DNA from: a virus
Strand: one strand, 5' to 3'
DNA: 64,000 bases
Virus record (IMG/VR): IMGVR_UViG_3300042691_025071
Location: 1 to 64,000 of that record
A program made the position numbers and the translations under genes. Below, in pieces: positions 1 to 8,659 of this stretch. How positions within the stretch are numbered: the first letter of the stretch is position 1; every line of letters starts with the position of its first letter. The notes beneath the pieces were generated by a model that saw only the letters and a program-made list of their open reading frames with translations, ran no database searches and was not told the DNA's origin.

Positions 1-300
1 CAACTAGTACTCCAACTGCAACTAGTACTCCAACTGCAACTAGTACTCCAACTGCAACTAGTACTCCAACCGCAACATCAACCCCAACGCCAACTGAAAC
101 TAGTACACCAACACCAACAGAAACTAGTACACCTACACCAACTGAAACTAGTACACCAACGCCAACTGAAACTAGTACACCTACACCAACAGAAACTAGT
201 ACACCAACACCAACTGAAACTAGTACACCTACACCAACAGAAACTAGTACACCTACACCAACAGAAACTAGTACACCTACACCAACGCCAACACCTACTA
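1..300 (+). repeat. PT-linker DNA repeat, tract 1
   Basis: Near-perfect short direct repeats in coding phase, first with a 12-base unit (ACTAGTACTCCA and close variants), then with a 24-base unit encoding PTETSTPT. Synonymous CCA/CCT and ACA/ACG changes show that repeats have diverged while the peptide is kept. Confidence 0.9.
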
Positions 301-2852
301 TACTTAATTGTTATTGTTATTTAGCAAATAACACTTTCCCAAGTTCAAGTTTTGTAACATATTTGGATTGTTTAACTTCTTCACCTATCACAATTGAAGT
401 TTCGGGTAATAGTCAGGTTTATTTCTGTGCATCAAGTGTTATTGATGATGAAGGTGGTATAACCACTAATATAGGTACTTGTATTGGTGTTGTGTCAGGT
501 GAAAATGATATCATTATAACAACAGAAGATGGTAGTATAATATATACCGAGATAAACGATTGTACTCCTCCAACACCTACACTTCCACCAACACCAAGTA
601 TTCAAAATATTGTTTGGGAATATTTTATAAATACAGGTGTTACTGAAGGTCAAATTATAACAACAACACAATCTCATGATGTTTCAGTGAGTTATAGTGG
701 ATCGGGAATTGTAAGTAAAGAAAGTGCACAATTTACAGATTGTTTAACATGTACTGATGTTACACAACCGAGTACTGGTATAACCTATTTAGTTGAGGGT
801 CCAAATCAATTAACCTTTACATTTAATCCTCAAATAACAGACGCATTATTAGGTGTTTGGTCTTTAGGTTCGCCGACACAAACTCAAACATTCTTTACCG
901 ATGTTGATTTTGTTAATTTTGATCCATGTTATCCGACATGTTTTAATGGACTAATAGTTGATCCAATAAATAAAAAAATATCATCAAATGAAGGATATGG
1001 TGTTATAAGATTCCCAGGTACACATAGTCAAATAACATTAACATTTACTGGTATAGAATTTAGAACAAATCTTTTATGGGGTATTTTTGGTGCGGAACCC
1101 GGACCTATTCCAACGCCTACACCAACCGCAACATCAACCCCAACGCCAACTGCAACAGAAACACCAACGCCTACACCAACTGAAACTAGTACGCCAACGC
1201 CAACTGCAACAGAAACACCAACGCCTACACCAACTGAAACTAGTACGCCAACGCCTACACCAACTGAAACTAGTACGCCAACGCCTACACCAACTGAGAC
1301 TCCAACTCCAACAGAAACACCAACTCCAACACCAACACCTACATTACCATTATGTGAAATAATAGTTGAAGGTGAAAATGGTAATTTAATAACAACTGAA
1401 AATGGTGATTATATAATATTTGAAGATGGAAATTGTGGTACAATAATTATTGAATCTGAACATACTGAAGGTTCAATAATCAGTAATTATAATACATATA
1501 TATTTCAACAATATGATTTTGACATTTCTTTAAATTTTGATGAGGTATTATATACCACAACTGGAAGTCCGATAATTAATAATGTTACATTATTATTATC
1601 AAGTGGTACAACAAGTGGAACGACACAAATCGTAACAAATGGTAATTATAATGAACTAACACTAGAATCTCAATTTGAAAATATTACTGTTAATACAACA
1701 GGAGGAACTTTAAGTGGTTTCACAATTTCAACTAACTATGTGTATGTGACAATACCTACTCCTACACCTACAGCAACACCGACCCCAACACCGTCCCCAA
1801 CACCAACTGAAACTATTACGCCAACGCCAACCGAGACACCAACTCCTACGGAGACTAGTACGCCAACACCAACTGAAACGCCAACTCCTACGGAGACGCC
1901 AACACCAACAGAAACTAGTACACCAACGCCAACTGAAACGCCAACTCCTACGGAGACGCCAACACCAACAGAAACTAGTACACCAACGCCAACACCAACA
2001 GAAACTAGTACACCAACGCCAACACCAACAGAAACTAGTACACCTACACCAACAGAAACTAGTACACCAACGCCAACTGAAACTAGTACACCAACGCCAA
2101 CACCAACAGAAACTAGTACACCTACACCAACCGCAACAGAAACACCTACGCCAACTGCAACAGAAACACCAACACCAACCGAGACACCAACTCCTACGGA
2201 GACTAGTACGCCAACACCAACTGAAACGCCAACACCAACACCAATAGAAACTTGTGAAAAATTATTAACAAAAGAAGATGGGTTTTATGTATTAACTGAG
2301 AATAGTGATTATATTTCATTAGAACAGGATGAGTGTCCTGACCCAACACCGTCACCAACACCAACTGAAACTAGTACACCAACGCCAACCGAGACACCAA
2401 CAGAAACGCCAACACCAACAGAAACTAGTACACCTACGCCAACCGAGACACCAACTCCTACGGAGACTAGTACGCCAACACCAACTGAAACTAGTACACC
2501 TACGCCAACAGAAACGCCAACTCCTACGGAGACGCCAACACCAACAGAAACTAGTACACCTACACCAACAGAAACGCCAACAGAAACTAGTACACCTACA
2601 CCAACAGAAACGCCAACAGAAACTAGTACACCTACACCAACAGAAACTAGTACACCTACACCAACTGAAACTAGTACACCTACACCAACTGAGACGCCAA
2701 CTCCAACACCTACACCAACGCCAACATCGACAAGTGTCCCTGAAGATTATTTATCAACGGAAGGTTCGGATAATATATTAACAGAAAATTCTGATTTTTT
2801 AATAATTGATTCAACAGTCAACACATTATTTATCTTTATACCAAATTTATAA
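1..2852 (+). CDS. Thr/Pro-repeat tail fibre or adhesin (5' partial)
   Basis: The frame is open from the first bases (codons start at base 3), so the gene begins upstream of the window; a TTG at 363 is only an internal codon. The protein alternates small beta-rich domains with long linkers built from PTPTETST and PTPTPT units. Short related modules punctuate the linkers: each has a pattern like LLTENGDYI with acidic flanks, and they lie near 470-560, 1350-1435, 2250-2335 and 2735-2800. The linkers lack hydrophobic residues and are probably extended, solvent-exposed stalks. Context (serine protease and fibre genes next door) supports an exposed virion fibre. The receptor and fold are unknown. 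The Thr-rich linkers could be glycosylated, but nothing in the sequence shows that. Confidence 0.7.
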   Translation, partial: TSTPTATSTPTATSTPTATSTPTATSTPTPTETSTPTPTETSTPTPTETSTPTPTETSTPTPTETSTPTPTETSTPTPTETSTPTPTETSTPTPTPTPTILNCYCYLANNTFPSSSFVTYLDCLTSSPITIEVSGNSQVYFCASSVIDDEGGITTNIGTCIGVVSGENDIIITTEDGSIIYTEINDCTPPTPTLPPTPSIQNIVWEYFINTGVTEGQIITTTQSHDVSVSYSGSGIVSKESAQFTDCLTCTDVTQPSTGITYLVEGPNQLTFTFNPQITDALLGVWSLGSPTQTQTFFTDVDFVNFDPCYPTCFNGLIVDPINKKISSNEGYGVIRFPGTHSQITLTFTGIEFRTNLLWGIFGAEPGPIPTPTPTATSTPTPTATETPTPTPTETSTPTPTATETPTPTPTETSTPTPTPTETSTPTPTPTETPTPTETPTPTPTPTLPLCEIIVEGENGNLITTENGDYIIFEDGNCGTIIIESEHTEGSIISNYNTYIFQQYDFDISLNFDEVLYTTTGSPIINNVTLLLSSGTTSGTTQIVTNGNYNELTLESQFENITVNTTGGTLSGFTISTNYVYVTIPTPTPTATPTPTPSPTPTETITPTPTETPTPTETSTPTPTETPTPTETPTPTETSTPTPTETPTPTETPTPTETSTPTPTPTETSTPTPTPTETSTPTPTETSTPTPTETSTPTPTPTETSTPTPTATETPTPTATETPTPTETPTPTETSTPTPTETPTPTPIETCEKLLTKEDGFYVLTENSDYISLEQDECPDPTPSPTPTETSTPTPTETPTETPTPTETSTPTPTETPTPTETSTPTPTETSTPTPTETPTPTETPTPTETSTPTPTETPTETSTPTPTETPTETSTPTPTETSTPTPTETSTPTPTETPTPTPTPTPTSTSVPEDYLSTEGSDNILTENSDFLIIDSTVNTLFIFIPNL
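1110..1345 (+). repeat. PT-linker DNA repeat, tract 2
   Basis: Second in-phase tract, with units such as ACTGAAACTAGTACGCCAAC. It encodes repeated PTPTETST and PTATETPT units and separates two beta-rich modules of the same fibre protein. Confidence 0.9.
1755..2250 (+). repeat. PT-linker DNA repeat, tract 3
   Basis: Longest tract in the window, about 500 bases of in-phase 12- and 24-base units. An approximately 60-base block containing CCAACTCCTACGGAGACGCC occurs twice in tandem (about 1875-1995), which points to recent unequal exchange or slippage. Confidence 0.9.
2340..2735 (+). repeat. PT-linker DNA repeat, tract 4
   Basis: Final in-phase tract of the fibre gene, just before its last beta module. 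Units GAAACTAGTACACCTACACC recur many times and reading phase is preserved throughout. Confidence 0.9.
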
Positions 2853-2855
2853 CAT

Positions 2856-4082
2856 ATGGAAGACATGAAATTATTGGATGAATTGACAATAAAATATCAA
2901 CAAGAGACTTCAGATAATGTTATTGGTGTTGGATATGGATATAAAACAAAAAATGGTTTATTAACAACAGAAAAATCATTGATTTTCAGTGTGTCGAAAA
3001 AATTACCGATAGAACAAGTGGATGAAAAAGATTTAATCCCAAATACCATAACATATTCTGGTGAGACATTTAAAACAGATGTGGTAGAATTGGAAATAAA
3101 ACCATTAACATGTCCTTCTGATTTTTATAATTGGCAAACAACACCTCCATCCAATAGAAATAAAATAAGACCTTTAAAATGTGGTATATCTGTAACAAAT
3201 TTTAGTGATTTAAGTGGGTTTGTTGGGACGATGGGGTTTTTGGCTGTTGACAACGAGACAAATTCATTGGTGGGTGTATCAAATAATCATGTTTTAGTTT
3301 ACGATGCATTTTTAAATTCAGATAGAAGTTTAGGTGGAATAAAAACATCAATACTTAATGATTTTGTTACACAACCAAATGAATCGGGTAATTCAAGTTT
3401 AAATAATGCAATTGGTAAAGTAAAAAAATATAAACCAATTTCAAGTGGTTCAATAAACTATGCAGATGTTGCATTAACAACCATTAATTCTTCAGATATT
3501 AACATAAGTACTTCTTATTTAATGGAAGGTGTTACCGGATGGACGCAACCACTCGAATTTGCAACTTCTTCTGAAATTGACGGATTATTAACAAATAAAA
3601 ACAATTTATTTAGTGCGGGTAGAACGACCGGATCTAAAGGTGAAGGTGAAATGAAACTTTTAACAAATTCATATCCTGTAACAATTAATATTGCATATAC
3701 TAAGCAGGGGAACGACACTGTGGTTCAATTTGGTAGATGTATACAATTTATTGCGAGTGCAACTACAACACCGAATGGTAGTATATGTTCATATCCAATA
3801 AATGGTGGTGATTCGGGATCCGCTCTTGTTGCTGATATTTCAGGAACAAGAAAAATTGTTGGGTTGGTATTTGCTGGTGGACTAATTGGTGGTGTTACAT
3901 ATTTTGGATACGCCAATAGAATAGATGATGTTGTAGACGCCATAAATATTTCTCCTTGGACAGGACAAACTGTTAATTATTCAAATACAGGTATTACCGA
4001 AACACATATTGTTTTAGGTAGAAGTTCTACCGAAAAATTAATTTTATCAGGTAAAACATTTTATCAAGTAGGTTTGTATTAA
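2856..4082 (+). CDS. Trypsin-like serine protease, virion-associated
   Basis: This 408-residue protein has the chymotrypsin-fold catalytic triad in the correct order: His145 in SNNHVLV, Asp204 in NYADVAL and Ser320 in GGDSGSAL. An N-terminal segment near residues 20-50 (VIGVGYGYKTK, then SVSKKLP) and a GRTTG motif near 255 resemble bacterial trypsin-like proteases of the NAL1 type. There is no signal peptide. It starts 3 bases after the fibre gene stop and is probably co-transcribed with it, so a role in processing or releasing fibres, or in digesting host surface protein, is likely but inferred. The triad is complete, so the enzyme should be active. Confidence 0.8.
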   Translation: MEDMKLLDELTIKYQQETSDNVIGVGYGYKTKNGLLTTEKSLIFSVSKKLPIEQVDEKDLIPNTITYSGETFKTDVVELEIKPLTCPSDFYNWQTTPPSNRNKIRPLKCGISVTNFSDLSGFVGTMGFLAVDNETNSLVGVSNNHVLVYDAFLNSDRSLGGIKTSILNDFVTQPNESGNSSLNNAIGKVKKYKPISSGSINYADVALTTINSSDINISTSYLMEGVTGWTQPLEFATSSEIDGLLTNKNNLFSAGRTTGSKGEGEMKLLTNSYPVTINIAYTKQGNDTVVQFGRCIQFIASATTTPNGSICSYPINGGDSGSALVADISGTRKIVGLVFAGGLIGGVTYFGYANRIDDVVDAINISPWTGQTVNYSNTGITETHIVLGRSSTEKLILSGKTFYQVGLY

Positions 4083-4110
4083 AAAAAATTGAAAAAACAT
4101 AAATCTATGA

Positions 4111-4118
4111 TATTTATA
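4111..4118 (+). promoter_or_regulatory. Putative late promoter TATTTATA
   Basis: Exact octamer 12 bases before the ATG at 4131, in an A-rich leader that lacks a Shine-Dalgarno sequence. It recurs at similar spacing ahead of many transcription units in the window. Confidence 0.5.
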
Positions 4119-4130
4119 TAAAAAAAGAAT

Positions 4131-4721
4131 ATGGCTAACGTTAAAATAAGTCAATTACCCTTATTTACAGGGGACACCACTGGTTCATACGTGGTGATGA
4201 ATAATAGTGGTGAAACAGAAACATTTAAAGTAACCAGATCTGTTTTTTTAGATTCCGCAGTTGCATCTTTTTCTTGGACAACAAACTATGCTAACTTAAC
4301 AAATGGTGTTGAAAACTATCCTAGATGGGACACTACCATTCTTAATAGTAATACCGATATTTTTGAATTAGTTAACTCAACACAAGCAGGTAATACAGGT
4401 GCTAGAATATTTTTTAAAGAACCTGGATTTTATGAAATAACTTCAAGTGTACATATTTTTGACTTATTCAATAGTATCGACGTTAGTGTTAGATTAAATA
4501 GTTCAACAACATCTAACGGTGCAATGACTGTAGGTAATATGATTTCAGATTATTCAAGTACAGAGACTTCGGACGATCAAATAATATATGGTCATACAAT
4601 TGTTAACATTACTTCACCAACATATTATACAGTTTCAATAAATCCATCAATAAATGCACCATTCCCGTCAAATAGTAACGGTGCCCCAACAACAATATAT
4701 GTTAAAAAATTAGCAGTATAA
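4131..4721 (+). CDS. Short tail fibre/receptor-binding protein, C1q-like tip
   Basis: The 196-residue product begins with an anchor-like segment (KISQLPLFTGDTTGSYVVM), a pattern also seen in weaker form in the fibre proteins at 7550 and 8660. The rest is beta-rich; the segment near residues 95-110 (ARIFFKEPGFYEITSSV) resembles the core of C1q/TNF-like jelly rolls, which cap many phage and host fibres as trimers. It has its own upstream promoter motif and a strong downstream terminator, so it is a single-gene unit. Receptor binding is inferred from fold and context. A generic structural protein is the alternative. Confidence 0.5.
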   Translation: MANVKISQLPLFTGDTTGSYVVMNNSGETETFKVTRSVFLDSAVASFSWTTNYANLTNGVENYPRWDTTILNSNTDIFELVNSTQAGNTGARIFFKEPGFYEITSSVHIFDLFNSIDVSVRLNSSTTSNGAMTVGNMISDYSSTETSDDQIIYGHTIVNITSPTYYTVSINPSINAPFPSNSNGAPTTIYVKKLAV

Positions 4722-4746
4722 GATTTGATTAAAAATCAAAAATAAA

Positions 4747-4774
4747 ACCCCACATGTATTATGTGGGGTTTTTT
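4747..4774 (+). terminator. Rho-independent terminator
   Basis: Stem ACCCCACAT/ATGTGGGGT (4747-4755 with 4761-4769), a 5-base loop, then a run of T. It ends the unit at 4131-4721. Confidence 0.9.
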
Positions 4775-4799
4775 ATTATCAAATCTTTTATTTCATTGA

Positions 4800-4807
4800 T
4801 ATTTATA
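4800..4807 (+). promoter_or_regulatory. Putative late promoter TATTTATA
   Basis: Exact octamer 11 bases upstream of the ATG at 4819 and directly after the terminator at 4747. Confidence 0.5.
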
Positions 4808-4818
4808 TAAAAAATGTA

Positions 4819-6285
4819 ATGTCAATATTAAATATTTCGGGATTTTCGGTTTCTATTATTGATTGTGTGGAAAAATTATCTGATCCTGATAATTGTTGTT
4901 CACAAGCCCCAAAAACGGGTGTAAAACCTTGGGCGTTTAAAATTGATAGTGGTGCCGGTCCCGATAATTGTGATGGTATAATAAAAAGAAGACCAGAAAA
5001 AGGATGGACCCTTGACTTTGTATTCAATAGAGAGGGTTTAAATTGGTCACAAGGTAGTATTTTTTATTATATTGGTGTTAGGGGTGATGACAACATTAAA
5101 AATTATGCAGACAATAACCTATCTTTTGGTTTTACAAATGATGGTAGAATAAAATGGTCTGCAATTCGTTATTTGGGTATATGTCAAACAAATAGTGGGT
5201 ATACCGAATCTTATTATGTTACAAATGGTCAAACGGACCCATTATGTGTTACAGATCTAAATAAAGATTTTAATATTACAATAACATTTGACCGATATAA
5301 AAGATTAACAGATTGTAATTTAGAAAATGATGGTGGTTGGAATGATTTAATTACCGGTAGAACATTAAATAACAATCCTCTTGATGTTATGACGGGGGCC
5401 ACTCCCGATTATTCGTATCCTGAAGTTTTAAACAGAAAATGGGCGAATGAAAGAAAAAACAGATTGGGTATTTTAAAAATATATTTAAATGGTAGACCTA
5501 TTGCAAAAATAAAAGATTTTGAAGAGGTAATACCTTCAAATAGAGGTGTTCAACCATTCATACAATCATGGGGAGGTGGTACACCATTAATGATGGGTAT
5601 TCACGAAGGTGTTTCTGAATTTAATATAAAAACAATAAAATATTATGAAGAACCGTTAAATTTTGTTCAGGTTTATCATAATTTTATGACCAGACTGAAT
5701 GAGTTTGATTTTGAAATTTGTGGTGTTAAATGTGATGATAATTTAATTGGTTCAGGTACGAATTTTAATTTAAATCTTAAGGCAATTTTCACTCCAGGAT
5801 CTATTAAATCAAAATATATATTAACGTCAGATAAACCATTATTTGAATCTATAACATTAAATTTTGTTAATAATCTTGGTGTGATATCGGGATCACCAAT
5901 AACAATAACAAATTCAGTATCAATAGAGCAAAATGGTACTAGTGGAAGTACGATTGTTAATTTGAATGATGATTACAATTTATTAAATGCCACAGCATCT
6001 TATGATCAATTAAATGTTGTTCCAAATACAATTAATGCTCAATATACAATAAATTATGAATTTATATTTGCACCAAAAAATGATTTAACATATCTAATAA
6101 TTCCAAATAACGATATAAATTATAATATATTACCTAACGGGGATTTGTCTTATTTAATAATACCTAATAACTTAACACACTTAATAATCCCAAATAACGA
6201 TACAATATATACAATTATACCTAACGGAGAATTGTCTTATTTGATAATACCAACCGGTGATCTGAATCACGAAATTTTGGAATAA
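4819..6285 (+). CDS. Tail fibre-like structural protein
   Basis: This 488-residue protein has an N-terminal half (about residues 25-290) rich in beta strand, Trp and Gly. It contains segments such as WTLDFVFNREG and LKIYLNGRPIAKI that resemble lectin/glucanase-type (concanavalin-like) sandwiches. The middle is a beta domain, and the C-terminus (about 415-488) is a repeat of short strands with cores YLIIPNND and YNILPNGD, about seven or eight units. I chose the ATG at 4819 because an ATG at 4814 is followed at once by a stop. Location between fibre genes suggests an exposed virion adhesin. The ligand is unknown and the lectin-like reading is tentative. Confidence 0.5.
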   Translation: MSILNISGFSVSIIDCVEKLSDPDNCCSQAPKTGVKPWAFKIDSGAGPDNCDGIIKRRPEKGWTLDFVFNREGLNWSQGSIFYYIGVRGDDNIKNYADNNLSFGFTNDGRIKWSAIRYLGICQTNSGYTESYYVTNGQTDPLCVTDLNKDFNITITFDRYKRLTDCNLENDGGWNDLITGRTLNNNPLDVMTGATPDYSYPEVLNRKWANERKNRLGILKIYLNGRPIAKIKDFEEVIPSNRGVQPFIQSWGGGTPLMMGIHEGVSEFNIKTIKYYEEPLNFVQVYHNFMTRLNEFDFEICGVKCDDNLIGSGTNFNLNLKAIFTPGSIKSKYILTSDKPLFESITLNFVNNLGVISGSPITITNSVSIEQNGTSGSTIVNLNDDYNLLNATASYDQLNVVPNTINAQYTINYEFIFAPKNDLTYLIIPNNDINYNILPNGDLSYLIIPNNLTHLIIPNNDTIYTIIPNGELSYLIIPTGDLNHEILE

Positions 6286-6319
6286 ATTTAATATGAAAAA
6301 ATAAATAGTAAATTAAAGA

Positions 6320-6327
6320 TATTTATA
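6320..6327 (+). promoter_or_regulatory. Putative late promoter TATTTATA
   Basis: Exact octamer 13 bases before the ATG at 6341. The leader AAATAAAATAAAAA has no Shine-Dalgarno sequence. Confidence 0.5.
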
Positions 6328-6340
6328 AATAAAATAAAAA

Positions 6341-7522
6341 ATGGCAATAGGTGCAAGAATATTAAGTAATAATTTGAGTGGTAAAACAACAAATGTTACT
6401 TTTAATCCAACTTCCGGTGGATCGTTTAATTTGGGTGTCAAAACAGTTCCATTTAATTATTATGACACAAACCCATATGGTATATATGATTTGTACTTTG
6501 GGGAATATGATCACACATATTCTTTATTGGTACCCGATCCAACACCATTAGAATTAAGTTTAGAAACAGAAATTTTACCCGGTTCAATAATTGGTAAATT
6601 TAACTTAATTTCTAATCGTAGAGTTAGTGGTAACGTTACTTTATATTTTGAAATGTTTTTAAGTTTATTTTCAGGTGGTTCGGTGACTATTTCTACTGGT
6701 GTTACAATAAATCACTCAAACTTAACAGGACAAACAATTGTCACAATAAATGAAGAATATAGTAATTTGACCGGTGAAGTTTTATTTGGTCAACCGATTT
6801 TATCGGGGGCACCTCTTGGTTCTATTGCAGAAATCTTTTTAATTAATGCCCCAACACCAACGCCAACAGATACACCTACACCAACACCAACAGATACACC
6901 AACACCAACGCCAACGCCTACAATTGATCCATTTGGACCAATTTGTGTGTCCGATGCGGGATCATCTATTGTTAATGGTACATACACATTTGTGGGAATT
7001 GTAGATGGTAAAAATTCATATTCAAATGAAAATAATTTTATAGTTTGGGAGCCAGGATTTGGAGGATTTTGGTTTATAAAAAATATAGGAACTAGTTATT
7101 ATTTTAGTAGCGACAATGTTGCAACACCTGATTTAGTTACTACGTGGGAATTAACTGGTCCGGGACAAAATCCTTTACCAATAGTTACATCAGGTACGTG
7201 TCTGTCACCGATTTCAGGTTGTTATACATCAGTTCAATTTGATGTAACTACAGATTCTACATATGTATTTTGGACTGATTGTTGTACAGGACAACAAAAA
7301 AATGATCTCATAAATTCTGGTGTTACAGAATATACACCTTTTGATAATAGTTGTATATCAGGTGGAACTTTTTATTTAGATTTATTCCCAAGTTACACTA
7401 TAACTTATGTTGGTGATTGTCAGTGTCCACCATTAGATGAAGTTCTAGTAGATCCAATAATAACAGATAATAATGAATATATTTCAATCGGTGAGGGATT
7501 TTATCTTCAATTTATTGAATAA
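6341..7522 (+). CDS. Tail fibre protein with short PT linker
   Basis: The 393-residue product has a beta-rich N-terminal domain (1-165), a PTPTDTPTPTPT linker (about 168-195), and a Cys-containing beta domain after it. It ends in a short repeat-like module (IITDNNEYISIGEGFYLQF) like those in the first fibre gene of the window. The same linker plus module architecture marks it as a member of the same adhesin family. The linker is much shorter than in the neighbouring fibre, so it probably projects less from the virion. No catalytic motif is visible. Confidence 0.5.
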   Translation: MAIGARILSNNLSGKTTNVTFNPTSGGSFNLGVKTVPFNYYDTNPYGIYDLYFGEYDHTYSLLVPDPTPLELSLETEILPGSIIGKFNLISNRRVSGNVTLYFEMFLSLFSGGSVTISTGVTINHSNLTGQTIVTINEEYSNLTGEVLFGQPILSGAPLGSIAEIFLINAPTPTPTDTPTPTPTDTPTPTPTPTIDPFGPICVSDAGSSIVNGTYTFVGIVDGKNSYSNENNFIVWEPGFGGFWFIKNIGTSYYFSSDNVATPDLVTTWELTGPGQNPLPIVTSGTCLSPISGCYTSVQFDVTTDSTYVFWTDCCTGQQKNDLINSGVTEYTPFDNSCISGGTFYLDLFPSYTITYVGDCQCPPLDEVLVDPIITDNNEYISIGEGFYLQFIE

Positions 7523-7549
7523 AAGTATAAAAAAATAAAAAAAAATAAA

Positions 7550-8593
7550 ATGTTAACAGGAAAAACAATTGGTCAATTAACGAATTTAAACAGAATCACA
7601 CAAGATTCACTTATACCAGTACAACTTGATGGTCAAACATATCATGTGATATATTCAGGATTTGTTGAACAGGTTTCAGATTTGATACCACAAGGTGTTG
7701 ATAGTGGTACAACCGCGGTGTTGGTTTACGGTATTAATGTAATAACAACAGCAACAACTGAAAATTTTGCAGTAAAATTACCCACAACACCAATTAAAGG
7801 TAAGAGAGTTAGTGTTGTTAATAAATCCGATAGATCAATTAGAGTATTCCCATCAAATGGTGGTGGTGATATTAATGGTATAGTAGACGGATTTTTTAGA
7901 GTACCTAACGATGGTATATCATATGATTTTGTATGTTATGAAAATCCATTACCTGGCGGTTGGTCAACAACTGTAACACCATTAAGTTCAAATGTGGCGG
8001 ATTATCCAATTTTTGAGATTAGTCATACTGGTGGAACAGAAACAAAGGCTTTCGGTGTATACGATTATTTTCAAGCACCATCAATAGGTATTGGTTCAGG
8101 TATAAATGTTGATACAAGTTTAATTTTATATCCTGATAGTCAATATTGGCACAGTTTTTCAACACCACAATCAATTAGTAAATTAACGGTAACAACAAAT
8201 ATATTGGACACTGAAGCCGATGGTAAGTATGGATTATTTGTTGGTATATATAAAGCATTAAAAGTTTCTCCTAACGGATCTTCTTCAGGTCTTCAAGGTG
8301 GTGGGGTTGATATTGGTGGTGATCTCGTTGGTATTGAATGGTATCCATACACATATACAACTAGAGTAACTCCAGGATCTTCTGTTGTTAATAATCCAAC
8401 TCAGATAGGTGATTCAAATACACTCGGTGCAGTTCTTGATTTGAGTCTTAATCCAAATGGTCCAACATATGCCGGTCCAATTGATGCGGTGTTTAACCCG
8501 TACAGTAATGAATATTATGGTTTTGGTATTATAATACCTGCAACATATCCAAGTAAAACATATAAATTTAAATTTGTTGCTGAAACAGTATAA
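7550..8593 (+). CDS. Tail fibre with shared N-terminal anchor (copy A)
   Basis: The first 40 or so residues (MLTGKTIGQLTNLN, then LIPVQLDGQTYHV) are nearly the same as those of the fibre at 8660, in both protein and DNA. The remaining 300 residues are unrelated to that fibre. This is the usual form of a conserved attachment peptide carrying an exchangeable distal domain. Residues 55-140 contain a Gly-rich beta segment with VVNKSDRSIRVFPSNGGG, similar to surface-exposed fibre shaft domains. There is no TATTTATA octamer upstream, only an A-rich leader, so it may be read through from 6341. A terminator follows it. Confidence 0.55.
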   Translation: MLTGKTIGQLTNLNRITQDSLIPVQLDGQTYHVIYSGFVEQVSDLIPQGVDSGTTAVLVYGINVITTATTENFAVKLPTTPIKGKRVSVVNKSDRSIRVFPSNGGGDINGIVDGFFRVPNDGISYDFVCYENPLPGGWSTTVTPLSSNVADYPIFEISHTGGTETKAFGVYDYFQAPSIGIGSGINVDTSLILYPDSQYWHSFSTPQSISKLTVTTNILDTEADGKYGLFVGIYKALKVSPNGSSSGLQGGGVDIGGDLVGIEWYPYTYTTRVTPGSSVVNNPTQIGDSNTLGAVLDLSLNPNGPTYAGPIDAVFNPYSNEYYGFGIIIPATYPSKTYKFKFVAETV

Positions 8594-8598
8594 AAAAC

Positions 8599-8625
8599 AA
8601 ACCCTCTAAATTAGAGGGTTTTTCA
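8599..8625 (+). terminator. Rho-independent terminator
   Basis: Stem AACCCTCT/AGAGGGTT (8600-8607 with 8613-8620), a 5-base loop, then TTT. It lies immediately downstream of the gene at 7550-8593. Confidence 0.85.
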
Positions 8626-8635
8626 TTTAAAAAGA

Positions 8636-8643
8636 TATTTATA
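8636..8643 (+). promoter_or_regulatory. Putative late promoter TATTTATA
   Basis: Exact octamer 16 bases before the ATG at 8660 and just after a terminator. Confidence 0.5.
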
Positions 8644-8659
8644 TTAAAAAGAAAAAATC

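Noticed and set aside
1-2735. CRISPR array
   Set aside because: Repeats are in reading phase, directly abutting, with no unique spacers and no cas genes.
1087-2781. Other-frame open frames in the Thr/Pro repeat gene (Gln/His/Leu-rich)
   Set aside because: They are shadows produced by the regular repeat in other frames, low-complexity and without their own starts or leaders.
6790-6987. Minus-strand frame with GVGVGVSVG repeats
   Set aside because: It is the reverse shadow of the PT linker in the fibre gene at 6341.
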